Source: an uncultured Lachnospiraceae bacterium (GTDB lineage Bacteria; Bacillota; Clostridia; Lachnospirales; Lachnospiraceae). From it: a stretch of 17,480 nucleotides of DNA. Positions 6,439 through 13,302 of this stretch are shown one piece after another. Location of the stretch: the NCBI GenBank assembly GCA_910580195.1, contig CAJTWA010000065.1:1-17480 (forward strand), read 5' to 3'. Each line of letters starts with the position of its first letter. The stretch's first letter is position 1. The position numbers and the translations under genes were made by a program. The notes under the pieces are model-generated. The model was not told where the DNA came from, did not search any database, and saw nothing but the letters and a program-made list of their open reading frames with translations.

Positions 6439-7501
6439 CTTAAGCGAAATCAAACAGGATTACCAAAACATCAAAGTCCCTGATACCCTAAGGCCCCGGG
6501 TAGCAGACGCCATCGCCAAAGCAAAGGCTGATATGGCAAATACTGCAGGAACGCCAAACCTTACAGGCAACGCAGCATCCCATACATCCAGCACGCCCTT
6601 GCCAAGCCATAATGGCAATGACCCGGCAAATGTACCCAAAAAGGAAACCTGCGCAAAAGCAGGGCTGCACAGCAAGGCTGCAGCAGGAAAGGATTGCCGA
6701 AAAACGGAACTTCCTTTCCATTCCCCCTTTGGTAAAGCCGCTGGGGCTGCTGCCGCCGCTGCCCTTGCCCTTATAATCCTTGCCAACTTAAGCCCCTCCA
6801 TTTCCTACGCCATGGAGCAGGTCCCAGTCATCGGCGCAATCGTAAAAGTGGTAACTTTCCGCGAATACGGGCGTCAGGACAACCAGATGGAGGCCAACCT
6901 CAAAATCCCGGAAGTCCAAATTTCAGGGGATGAAAACGGGGAAAATGAATCCTTAAAAGACGCTGCCCAAGAATTAAATGATACCATCAAAGCCTATACC
7001 GACGAAATGATTGCCGCATACGAAGCAGACGTAAAAGCCGCAGGCGGGGAAGGCACGCAGGCAGTCGATTTGGATTATGAGGTGGTGACAGACAATGACC
7101 GGCTGTTTTCCCTGCGGTTTTGCCAGACTGTCACCATGGCAGGGGCTGCGCAGATGGAAAAGATTTACCACATCGACAAACAGGCTGGGAAAATGGTTAC
7201 TTTAGAAGATTTATTCCAAGAAGGTGCAGATTACAAAACGCCCATTTCCGAGAACATTAAACAGCAGATGAAAGAACAGATGGCACAGGATGAATCAAAA
7301 TCCTACTATATAGGCAGCGACGTGCCGGAATGGGACTTCAAGGAACTGCCGGACAATGCTAATTTCTATGTCAACAAATCCGGCAAGCTGGTGGTTGTCT
7401 TTGACGAATATCAGGTAGCTCCCGGCTACATGGGGGTTGTCACCTTTGAAATCCCCACCGAAACTGTGGCGGATATTGTAAAGGACGGTTACTTAAAATA
7501 G
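6428..7501 (+). CDS. rsiV: RsiV-family anti-sigma factor (DUF4163/DUF3298)
   Basis: 357 residues. Cytoplasmic N-terminus with the RsiV-type start DLSEIKQDYQNIKVPDTL (4-21), expected to bind the sigma factor; then a Ser/Asn/Lys-rich linker (about 38-100), a transmembrane helix AAGAAAAAALALIILANL (104-121), and a cleavage-like SYA motif at 126-128. The outside part has a DUF4163-like region (about 150-235) and a DUF3298 domain (about 245-355) ending in NFYVNKSGKLVVVFDEYQVA and a GVVTFEIPTE-type end, very close to RsiV. In B. subtilis RsiV binds lysozyme and is then cleaved by signal peptidase and RasP, releasing SigV. Translationally coupled to the sigma gene. The linker is longer than usual. 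Targets of the pathway are not in this window. Confidence 0.92.
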   Translation: MNRDLSEIKQDYQNIKVPDTLRPRVADAIAKAKADMANTAGTPNLTGNAASHTSSTPLPSHNGNDPANVPKKETCAKAGLHSKAAAGKDCRKTELPFHSPFGKAAGAAAAAALALIILANLSPSISYAMEQVPVIGAIVKVVTFREYGRQDNQMEANLKIPEVQISGDENGENESLKDAAQELNDTIKAYTDEMIAAYEADVKAAGGEGTQAVDLDYEVVTDNDRLFSLRFCQTVTMAGAAQMEKIYHIDKQAGKMVTLEDLFQEGADYKTPISENIKQQMKEQMAQDESKSYYIGSDVPEWDFKELPDNANFYVNKSGKLVVVFDEYQVAPGYMGVVTFEIPTETVADIVKDGYLK

Positions 7502-7536
7502 CAGGGATTTGTAACCATTCTCCCCAAACGATAGCG

Positions 7537-7568
7537 GGCGCATGGCTCCCTACTGGAATCCATGCGCC
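7537..7568 (+). terminator. Possible hairpin terminator after rsiV
   Basis: A 9-bp perfect stem GGCGCATGG (7537-7545) / CCATGCGCC (7560-7568), 36 bases after the rsiV stop. No clear T-tract follows, so it may only be an mRNA-stabilising or weak terminator structure. It stands between convergent rsiV and the cyclo-ligase gene. Confidence 0.4.
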
Positions 7569-7643
7569 TCCATCCCTAATGCCCCTGCCCTTTTGGCAGT
7601 TTCTATTCCAGAAAACCATACCTCTGCAAAATACCTCTTCCGC

Positions 7644-7790
7644 TTCGGGCTGGCATCAAGCTGCTTTCCAGTTTCCTCTTCCATTCAGGCTGGCATAAAA
7701 CAGCTTTCCAAACACTTCTTCACTTTCGGGCTGGCATCAAGCTGCTTTCCAGTTTCCTCTCCAGTTTCGGCCCGGCATAAGAAATCCCTT
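7644..7790 (-). repeat. Tandem repeats (about 40 bases) spanning the cyclo-ligase stop codon
   Basis: Units at 7644-7683, 7684-7724, 7725-7763 and a diverged fourth from 7765. The shared core is TTCRGGCTGGCATMAA, then an AGCTTTCCA-like block. Units one and three are nearly identical (one base missing), whereas unit two differs in many places, so the array may have grown by copying an 80-base pair of units. Units three and four encode the last residues of the cyclo-ligase; units one and two lie past the stop. Confidence 0.88.
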
Positions 7791-8322
7791 CTTCCGTGAC
7801 AATCCCGTCCATTGGCACGTCATATTCCCCTTGCTCCAAGCGCCCTACTACCTGCAGGCCATAGGCCGCCCCAACCTTCACCATCCTTGGGTGGCTGGCA
7901 AAATAGCGGTCATAATACCCGCCCCCATACCCCAGCCGGTTCCCATAGGCGTCAAACCCAACCCCCGGCACCAGCGCCAATGCCTCCGGTTCCGTAACAG
8001 GCACGCTGCCTGTTGGCTCCATCACATGGAAACTGCCCTCTTGGAACTCCTCCAAAGAATTTACACGGAAAAACTCCATCCCTTTCCCTTCCACCCTTGG
8101 AAATGCAACTTCCTTCCCATCCTCCAAGGCCTCCCTCGCCAACGGCAGCAGGCTAACCTCATGCCCAAGAGGGTAATAAAAGCAAACGGTTCCCGCCTGT
8201 AAAAACCATGGCTGCATGCGGATGTTTTGGCAGATTTTTTCCGAAAAACCCTGTACCTGCAAAGGGGACAGGCTTTCCCGCCGCTTTTTCAGCAGATCCC
8301 TAATTTGCTTCTTTGCGCCCAT
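7720..8322 (-). CDS. 5-formyltetrahydrofolate cyclo-ligase
   Basis: 200 residues. ATP-dependent conversion of 5-formyl-THF to 5,10-methenyl-THF, returning stored folate to the one-carbon pool. Basic N-terminus KKQIRDLLKKRRESLS for nucleotide binding, FYYPLGHEV (48-56), and the family signature PGVGFDAYGNRLGYGGGYYDR (119-139, with the ATP-binding GYGGGYYDR). The ATG at 8322 has GGGGAAAAAT just upstream and overlaps the end of the DUF896 gene by 23 bases, so translation is probably coupled. The usual fold ends near residue 185; the last residues (KLERKLESSLMPARK) come from the tandem repeat that crosses the stop codon and look like an added tail. Confidence 0.95.
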   Translation of the reverse strand: MGAKKQIRDLLKKRRESLSPLQVQGFSEKICQNIRMQPWFLQAGTVCFYYPLGHEVSLLPLAREALEDGKEVAFPRVEGKGMEFFRVNSLEEFQEGSFHVMEPTGSVPVTEPEALALVPGVGFDAYGNRLGYGGGYYDRYFASHPRMVKVGAAYGLQVVGRLEQGEYDVPMDGIVTEEGISYAGPKLERKLESSLMPARK

Positions 8323-8521
8323 ATTTTTCCCCTAGGTTTTCTGTGGTCCCATCTGGGTTCACCACGTCGATATTGCCAAGCTGTGCCCGCAGGTTGCGCC
8401 TGATGTGCGCAATATACTCCTGCCGCAGCAAATCCTGCTCCTTTTTCTCCGCTTCTGTCAGGCCTTCCGCCTTGGATTTCCTTGCCAGCGCATTGATCCT
8501 GTCTATTTTTTCCTTCTCCAT
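8300..8521 (-). CDS. DUF896 (YnzC-like) small protein
   Basis: 73 residues: MEKEKIDRINALARKSKAEG, LTEAEKKEQDLLRQEYIAHIRRNLRAQL, then a short loop NIDVVNPDGT. This is the DUF896 pattern, two helices forming a hairpin. B. subtilis YnzC, the best-known member, sits in the SOS yneA operon, but its function is not established. The start at 8521 has GGTGA 5-6 bases upstream; a GTG three codons earlier is possible. It lies between proB and the cyclo-ligase gene and overlaps the latter, so it belongs to the same transcript. Confidence 0.9.
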   Translation of the reverse strand: MEKEKIDRINALARKSKAEGLTEAEKKEQDLLRQEYIAHIRRNLRAQLGNIDVVNPDGTTENLGEKYGRKEAN

Positions 8522-8564
8522 AACTTTCACCTTTCCTTTTTCTTGTTTCGCTGGGAACCTATGC

Positions 8565-9413
8565 TTATGCTAAGCTTTTCTCTATAAAATCTGCAATGTA
8601 GAAATCCTCATCCCAATGCTCCCGGAACAGGGTCCCTACAAAATCCCCTTCAAATATCCGGTGCAACACCCCCACGTCTGCCCCATTGGCAATCACCATG
8701 TCCGCCCCGGAACAGGTGGCAATTTTTGCCGCAGTCAGCTTTGTCGCCATGCCCCCGGTGCCCACATCGCTGCCGGTGGTAGCTTTTGCCATAGCAAGGA
8801 ACCCTTCGTCCAGCCTGTCCACCACCGGGATTAACGTCGCATCCGGGTTTTTATGGGGGTCGTCGGTAAAGAGCCCGTCAATGTCCGATAAAAGAATCAG
8901 CAAATCCGCCCCCGCCAGCGAAGCCACCAAGGCGGAAAGGGTGTCGTTGTCCCCAAACTGCATTTCGTAAGTGGAAACCGTGTCATTTTCATTGACTATG
9001 GGGATAATCCCAAGGCGGAACAATTCCTCAAAGGTATTCTGGGCATTTTTCCGGGAAACATTGTCCTGCATGGTCCCTTTCGTCATTAGGATTTGCCCTA
9101 CCGCCTGATGGTATTCTGAAAATAATTTTTGGTATGTCATCATCAGCCTTGCCTGCCCTACGGCTGCACAGGCCTGTTTCGTGGAAATGTTGTCCGGCCG
9201 CCCGGACAGGCCAATCACGGTACGCCCCACTGCTATCGCCCCAGAGCTTACGAGGCATACGTCCATCCCTCGGTTCCTGATATCGCAGAGCTCCCGCACC
9301 AGCCGCTCTATTTTCCCAAGGTTCAGCCTTCCGGTGGCTGCATGGTGGAGGGACGCGGAGCCGATTTTTACCACTATCCTTTTTTTCTTACTGAAATACT
9401 CTTTTGTTTCCAT
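8565..9413 (-). CDS. proB: Glutamate 5-kinase, short form without PUA domain
   Basis: First enzyme of proline synthesis: phosphorylates glutamate to gamma-glutamyl phosphate. 282 residues made of the amino-acid kinase domain only: VVKIGSASL (14-22), LVSSGAIAVGR (54-64), ACAAVGQ (81-87), IVNENDTVS (139-147), FGDNDTLSA (153-161), LLSDIDGLFTDDP (174-186), GTGGMATKLTAAK (218-230). The C-terminal PUA domain of the E. coli enzyme (about 367 residues) is absent, as in many Firmicutes. ATG at 9413 is preceded by AAAGGA and GGGAA. DUF896 follows after 43 bases. The upstream gap is filled by copies of the 3' end of the preceding gene. The unstable product normally passes to ProA, yet proA is transcribed from a separate promoter here. 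Confidence 0.96.
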   Translation of the reverse strand: METKEYFSKKKRIVVKIGSASLHHAATGRLNLGKIERLVRELCDIRNRGMDVCLVSSGAIAVGRTVIGLSGRPDNISTKQACAAVGQARLMMTYQKLFSEYHQAVGQILMTKGTMQDNVSRKNAQNTFEELFRLGIIPIVNENDTVSTYEMQFGDNDTLSALVASLAGADLLILLSDIDGLFTDDPHKNPDATLIPVVDRLDEGFLAMAKATTGSDVGTGGMATKLTAAKIATCSGADMVIANGADVGVLHRIFEGDFVGTLFREHWDEDFYIADFIEKSLA

Positions 9414-9438
9414 TGTGTTCCCATTCCTTTCTCGATTT

Positions 9439-9644
9439 TACTCAGGCCTCCACTCATCCATCGTCTTTGCATTGGGATAGGCCTGCTCCATCCGGCTGTC
9501 TGGAAATTGATTAGGCCTCCATCCATCGTCTTTGCATTGGGATAGGCCTGCTCCATCCGGTTGTCTGGGAATTACTCAGGCCTCCATTCATCCATCGTCT
9601 TGGCATTGGGATAGACCTGCTCCATCCGGCTGTCCGGGAATTGG
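9439..9644 (-). repeat. Three tandem copies of the CmpB gene 3' end
   Basis: Units 9439-9510 (72 bases), 9511-9572 (62) and 9573-9644 (72). Units one and three agree at about 66 of 72 positions. Unit three is the coding end of the CmpB gene (peptide QFPDSRMEQVYPNAKTMDEW and stop). Unit one can still be read as a near-identical peptide ending at its own TAA (QFPDSRMEQAYPNAKTMDEW). Unit two has lost about 10 bases including its stop. The array occupies almost the whole gap to proB. Confidence 0.93.
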
Positions 9645-10912
9645 TTGTCAATCCAGATTTCCACTCCATTTTGCGGCGGGACGCCCCCGGCGCGTTCCCC
9701 ATAACGCCCCAGCGCCGCGGCAGAAATTACAATGTCACATGCTAAAAGCAGCAGGGCGCTATAAGTCAGCGCCGTCCCTGCCTTTTTGGGCACCTTCTCA
9801 ATCCAGCCAGAGGCCAGCGGGTACAGCCGCTTCATCCATACCCAAGCTGCAATCCCCCAGAAAAAGCAGTACAATAGATTAATCCTGCCGCCCAAGTTAA
9901 AGGGGATGTCGCTGTAATCCCAGAATACCGTCCCAAATGCCAGCTCCGTAAATACGCTGCAAATGTATTCATAAACCCCGCCCAGCAAGGTCCCTGCCAC
10001 AAAAATATGGCTGTCCTCTTGGTTCCGGTAACGGTAAAGCACAATGGTTGCCCCTGCAACGCCAATCCCCCAGACTAAGCTGAAGGTCCCATACAAAAGG
10101 CTGCTCCTGCTCATCCACCAGCCCATGGTAAGCCGGCAGAATACCATTTCCACCACAGCCCCTAAAAAAGACCCTAGGACAAATATCCAAGCAATTTTAT
10201 GGAAACTGCAGCCATAGGCAAACACCGTTTTCTGGCGGATTAATTCCAGCTTTTCCTCCTCGGTCCCAGCCTCTTTTTTCTCAAGGCCGGGAAATGCCCG
10301 GCCCATACGCCGGTGGACTGCCCGGACAATCACAACCTGCAGGGAACGGGACGCTTGATTCAGCCCTTCCGCTATGTCTGCCATGGCTTGGTTCTGGTTC
10401 TTGATTTTAAGCAGCGCCCCTATGGTCATAGCAGCGTCTACGGCTAAAACCACGGTAAGCAGCAGCAGACCTGCCAGCCCCGGCAAATAAGGGATGTACC
10501 CCAGCAATGCCATTACAAGCGGGTTTAAGAATTTCAGCACAAAAATGCCAAGGCCGCCCCAAACCATTGCGGCTGCAAGGCAGATGTAGCCCCCAGCTTG
10601 AAATTTTTTCCCAGAATAATCCCAGAGCCTTAAATGGAATACCTTTTCCAGCAGCAGCCCCGTCAAAAGCTCCGTCACTGTCCCCACGACCATGCAGCCC
10701 AAAAACAGGTAAAACCACTCTCCCCGCAAGGAATCCATGAACACCAGCATGAAAACCATGGCCACGCCGTACACGGGGCAGAGCATGCCGTTTAACAGCC
10801 CCCGGTTGACAAATTTCCTCCTGCCTGCCGCTGCATAGGCCACTTCCAAGCACCATCCAAGGAAGCTGTACAGAAAAAACAGGCAGGCTAATTCGTAAGT
10901 TGTATATATCAT
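9572..10912 (-). CDS. Putative ABC-transporter permease, CmpB-type (PF06541 family), internally duplicated
   Basis: 446 residues, strongly hydrophobic, with about ten membrane segments. Two related halves: residues about 8-130 (FFLYSFLGWCLEVAY, NRGLLNGMLCPVYG, LRLWDYSGKKFQAGGYICL) and about 240-360 (FVLGSFLGAVVEMVF, SRSSLLYGTFSLVWG, TVFWDYSDIPFNLGGRINL). The repeated WDYS...GG(Y/R)I pattern marks the CmpB family, named putative ABC-transporter type IV; transport has not been shown and no ATPase gene lies nearby. A basic, probably cytoplasmic loop (about 170-235) joins the halves. GGGAGG lies 7 bases before ATG 10912. The C-terminal 23 residues are soluble and are the part copied in the downstream array. 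Confidence 0.85.
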   Translation of the reverse strand: MIYTTYELACLFFLYSFLGWCLEVAYAAAGRRKFVNRGLLNGMLCPVYGVAMVFMLVFMDSLRGEWFYLFLGCMVVGTVTELLTGLLLEKVFHLRLWDYSGKKFQAGGYICLAAAMVWGGLGIFVLKFLNPLVMALLGYIPYLPGLAGLLLLTVVLAVDAAMTIGALLKIKNQNQAMADIAEGLNQASRSLQVVIVRAVHRRMGRAFPGLEKKEAGTEEEKLELIRQKTVFAYGCSFHKIAWIFVLGSFLGAVVEMVFCRLTMGWWMSRSSLLYGTFSLVWGIGVAGATIVLYRYRNQEDSHIFVAGTLLGGVYEYICSVFTELAFGTVFWDYSDIPFNLGGRINLLYCFFWGIAAWVWMKRLYPLASGWIEKVPKKAGTALTYSALLLLACDIVISAAALGRYGERAGGVPPQNGVEIWIDNQFPDSRMEQVYPNAKTMDEWRPE

Positions 10913-10963
10913 TTGTAATCCTCCCTAATTCTGGACTGCATCCGCAAAACAGGCAAACTAATT
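10876..10963 (-). repeat. 70-base tandem duplication at the 5' end of the CmpB gene
   Basis: 10876-10893 (inside the first codons) and 10946-10963 (upstream) match at 16 of 18 bases on the plus strand, AAAACAGGC..CTAATT, exactly 70 bases apart. Between them the similarity has decayed. The upstream copy lies in the 87-base gap after the MATE gene. Confidence 0.6.
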
Positions 10964-10999
10964 GGTATCCAGCAATGCCTTCCTACCTTAACCTTGTGC

Positions 11000-12397
11000 T
11001 TACGCTGTGTCTACGATATTCTGGAGCCAAATCCCTTTTTTTACCAAAATATAGCCAAGGATGCATTTTAATGTTTCAATCAGCTGGCAGCTTAAGTATA
11101 CCAGCACAATGGGCAGCCCCGTAAAATGCGCCAGCACATAGGCAAGGGGGATATCCGCCACCCACACATATACGCTGTCAAACAGTACAGTAATCCACGT
11201 TTTCCCGCCGGAACGGAGGGTAAAGTAGCAGCCGTGCATAAATGCATACAAAGGCATGCATAAGGCAGAAATCAGGATGAACCTTGTGGCAAGGGACTGC
11301 ACTTCCCCGGAGGTATTGTAAATCATTGGGAAGAACGGGGAAATCAATGCCAGCAGGCTCCCAAACACCAGACAGGTAGAAACTGTGAAAAACAAAAGTT
11401 TCCGGTCCGTATCTTTCGCTTCTTCCATTTTCCCAGCCCCTAAAAGCTGGCCTACAATAATGGCAATCGCCCCTCCCGTGGAGAGGAACACCACATTGAA
11501 CAGGTTTGACACGGTACTGGAAATGTTAAGCGCCGCCACCACGGACAGCCCCCGGACGGAATAGCATTGCAGCAAAAATGCCTGCCCTGTGGACCATGCA
11601 ATCTCATTGAGCATAATGGGGACGCCCTTTTTTATGATATTTGCCGTTAAATCCTTTGGGATTTTCATGGTGCGGTAAGCCCCCACAATAAAAGGATGCT
11701 TCTCCTGGTGCCGGTAAGTCCAGAAAACCAGTACCGCGCACTCCACAACCCTTGCAATATCCGTTGCAATGGCCGCCCCTACCGCCCCCAAGGCCGGCAG
11801 CCCGAGTTTCCCAAAAATCAGCAGGTAATTCCCCAGAAGGTTTACAACGACCGCTATAATCCCCGCTTTCATGGGCAGCACGGTTTCCCCCGTTTCGCGT
11901 AAGGTACTTGCATAAGCCTGAGAAATGGCGTAGGGCAAGATGCCGAAGATAATCACGGCCAAGTATTCTTTCCCGTATTCCAATGTTTTTGCAATGTCGC
12001 CGCCCTGTGCGCCTTCATGGAGGTACAGCATAATCAGCTTGTCCCCGGCTGAGAAAAACAGGCCAATGGCGGCGGCTGTCATCAGGATGCAGACGAGAAA
12101 CTTAAACCGGAAGGTATTGCGCACCCCTCCGTGGCTCCCTTGGCCGTAATACTGGGCAGTAAAAATCCCGGCGCTGGAAACGCCGCCGAAAATGCAGATA
12201 TTGAATACAGTCATAAACTGGTTGACAATGGCGACGCCGCTCATCTGCTCGGTGCCTACTTGGCCTACCATGATGTTGTCTAAGAGGCTGACGAAATTGG
12301 TGATGCCGTTCTGGATGATGATGGGGACGACGATTAAGAGGACCATGCGGTAGAATGATTTATCGCCTATGTATTTTTTAAAAAAATTCTGTTTCAT
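11000..12397 (-). CDS. MATE family efflux transporter
   Basis: 465 residues, about twelve membrane helices, in two MATE halves. Recognisable: VVPIIIQNGITNFVSLLDNIMVGQVGTEQMSGVAI (N-terminal MATE signature, about 23-57), GAQYYGQG-like FTAQYYGQGS, and in the second half STVSNLFNVVFLSTGGAIAIIVGQLLGAGKMEEA. MATE proteins export cationic drugs or metabolites using a Na+ or H+ gradient; the substrate is unknown here. The ATG at 12397 is preceded by AAAGGAACAGGAG. A promoter at 12560-12532 gives a leader of about 130 bases rich in C. The CmpB gene follows after 87 bases on the same strand and may be co-transcribed. Confidence 0.94.
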   Translation of the reverse strand: MKQNFFKKYIGDKSFYRMVLLIVVPIIIQNGITNFVSLLDNIMVGQVGTEQMSGVAIVNQFMTVFNICIFGGVSSAGIFTAQYYGQGSHGGVRNTFRFKFLVCILMTAAAIGLFFSAGDKLIMLYLHEGAQGGDIAKTLEYGKEYLAVIIFGILPYAISQAYASTLRETGETVLPMKAGIIAVVVNLLGNYLLIFGKLGLPALGAVGAAIATDIARVVECAVLVFWTYRHQEKHPFIVGAYRTMKIPKDLTANIIKKGVPIMLNEIAWSTGQAFLLQCYSVRGLSVVAALNISSTVSNLFNVVFLSTGGAIAIIVGQLLGAGKMEEAKDTDRKLLFFTVSTCLVFGSLLALISPFFPMIYNTSGEVQSLATRFILISALCMPLYAFMHGCYFTLRSGGKTWITVLFDSVYVWVADIPLAYVLAHFTGLPIVLVYLSCQLIETLKCILGYILVKKGIWLQNIVDTA

Positions 12398-12726
12398 CTC
12401 CTGTTCCTTTCCATCTGTTTTGCTGGGGCTTCTTGCATGGGGTGGTGGAATTGCCTGATTGGGGTGGATTGCTTGGGGTGCGGGCTTATGGGTATGGGGT
12501 GGGTGGGCTGCCGATTATGGGTATAGGGGATAGTTTATCATAAACAGTTGTTTGTTACAATATGGGAATTCTTAATTTTTTGTATGTTTATGGGGTGGGT
12601 GGGGAGGACTGGCGCTTTTAGGTTGTAGGAGTGGGAGTGATTTTGTAGGGGTTGGCGCTTTTTAGGGCGGGAGTTGAGAAATCAGGCGCAATTTGGGGAG
12701 CGGCTTTTTGGGTTGTGGGGGCGGAC
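12398..12726. other. Gene-free, strongly G-rich stretch upstream of the MATE gene
   Basis: No protein frame is convincing here. On the plus strand the DNA is full of G-tracts: 12490-12507 has four tracts with loops of 1-3 bases (GGGTATGGGGTGGGTGGG), a standard G-quadruplex motif, and 12590-12606 has three more close tracts. Loose direct repeats are visible, such as GGCGCTTTT at about 12611 and 12653. The MATE promoter sits in an A/T-rich island (12531-12595) between the two G-rich blocks. Because the genes here read on the minus strand, the G-rich strand is the template and the RNA is C-rich. Confidence 0.6.
12532..12560 (-). promoter_or_regulatory. Probable MATE promoter with overlapping palindromes
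   Basis: Minus strand TTGTAA (12560-12555), 17-base spacer, TAAACT (12537-12532). The -10 box overlaps the palindrome GTTTATCATAAAC (12533-12545) and the spacer holds AAACAGTTGTTT (12542-12553), both of which could be operators for a repressor of the exporter. The regulator is not in the window. Confidence 0.5.
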
Positions 12727-12906
12727 GCAGTTCTGGGCAGGAACCCTCCCCCTGCAAACGGGACAACATTCCAGTGAACTAACTGCTAACTGCAACTAAA
12801 GAACTCGGGAAAGCCCTCGTTCTTAAGTTTCCGTAAGCAGTGGATTTCACTTCCATTAAAAGCGTCCCTGATGGTTTGCAGGGGGAGGGTTCCTGCCCAG
12901 AACTGC
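12727..12906. repeat. 180-base near-palindrome with perfect 33-bp arms
   Basis: Arms 12727-12759 and 12874-12906 are exact reverse complements. The 114 bases between can keep folding in strict nesting: GGGAC (12760-12764) with GTCCC (12864-12868), AGTGAA (12773-12778) with TTCACT (12846-12851), ACTGCT (12782-12787) with AGCAGT (12836-12841), and an apical hairpin 12794-12829 with symmetric A/A and TC/TC mismatches and an AAAG loop. No T-tract follows on either side and no flanking target duplication is evident. It begins 26 bases after the hypA stop. It could be a small non-coding mobile element, a structured RNA or an mRNA 3' stabiliser. Confidence 0.85.
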
Positions 12907-12932
12907 TGGGTATTGGGTAACCACCTCATGTT

Positions 12933-13277
12933 TTAGCAGACTTCTATTTCTTTGATTTCGTGCTCATTCCCTTGGATAAGGTAGGTGGAACTGCTGCCGC
13001 AGTAGGGGCAGGTTTTGCCATGCGCCACTGTGGGGTAGGTTTCCCCACAGCTTTCACAGTATGTAATGGCGGGGATTGTTTCGATTGCCAGCTCGCAGCC
13101 TTCCATCAATTTGCTTTTGGAGCATTTCCAGTTCCAGCAGTCGGTGAGGTAAGAGGGGATGATGGTGGATACTTCCCCGATTTCAAGCACTACTTTCCCT
13201 ACCTTGGATACTTGGTGCTCGGCTGCGATGTTTTCTACTGTTTTTACGATGTGGAATACGATTCCTAGTTCGTGCAT
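12933..13277 (-). CDS. hypA: Hydrogenase/urease nickel chaperone HypA
   Basis: 114 residues, the normal HypA length. The N-terminal MHE (Met1-His2-Glu3) is the nickel-binding motif, so the ATG at 13277 must be the start; GGAG lies 7 bases upstream. The zinc site has two CxxC pairs, CESC (74-77) and CPYC (90-93). HypA delivers nickel to the large subunit of [NiFe]-hydrogenase together with HypB. No hypB, hydrogenase or urease gene is in the window. The gene follows the large Fe-S flavoprotein by 25 bases on the same strand, so the two are probably one transcript, which hints at a redox or hydrogen-related role for that pair. Confidence 0.95.
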   Translation of the reverse strand: MHELGIVFHIVKTVENIAAEHQVSKVGKVVLEIGEVSTIIPSYLTDCWNWKCSKSKLMEGCELAIETIPAITYCESCGETYPTVAHGKTCPYCGSSSTYLIQGNEHEIKEIEVC

Positions 13278-13302
13278 GGCGGTTCTCCGTTTCCTGTTGT
13301 GG

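Noticed and set aside
7542..7799. 85-codon plus-strand frame with repeated SCFPVSS motifs
   Set aside because: The repeats are the reverse of the cyclo-ligase tail array; no ribosome site.
9439..9644. CRISPR-like array
   Set aside because: Units are adjacent without unique spacers, are degenerate, and overlap a coding end; no cas genes.
12727..12906. Intrinsic terminator of hypA
   Set aside because: No T-tract follows the stem on the minus strand, and the 114-base spacer is too long for a simple terminator.
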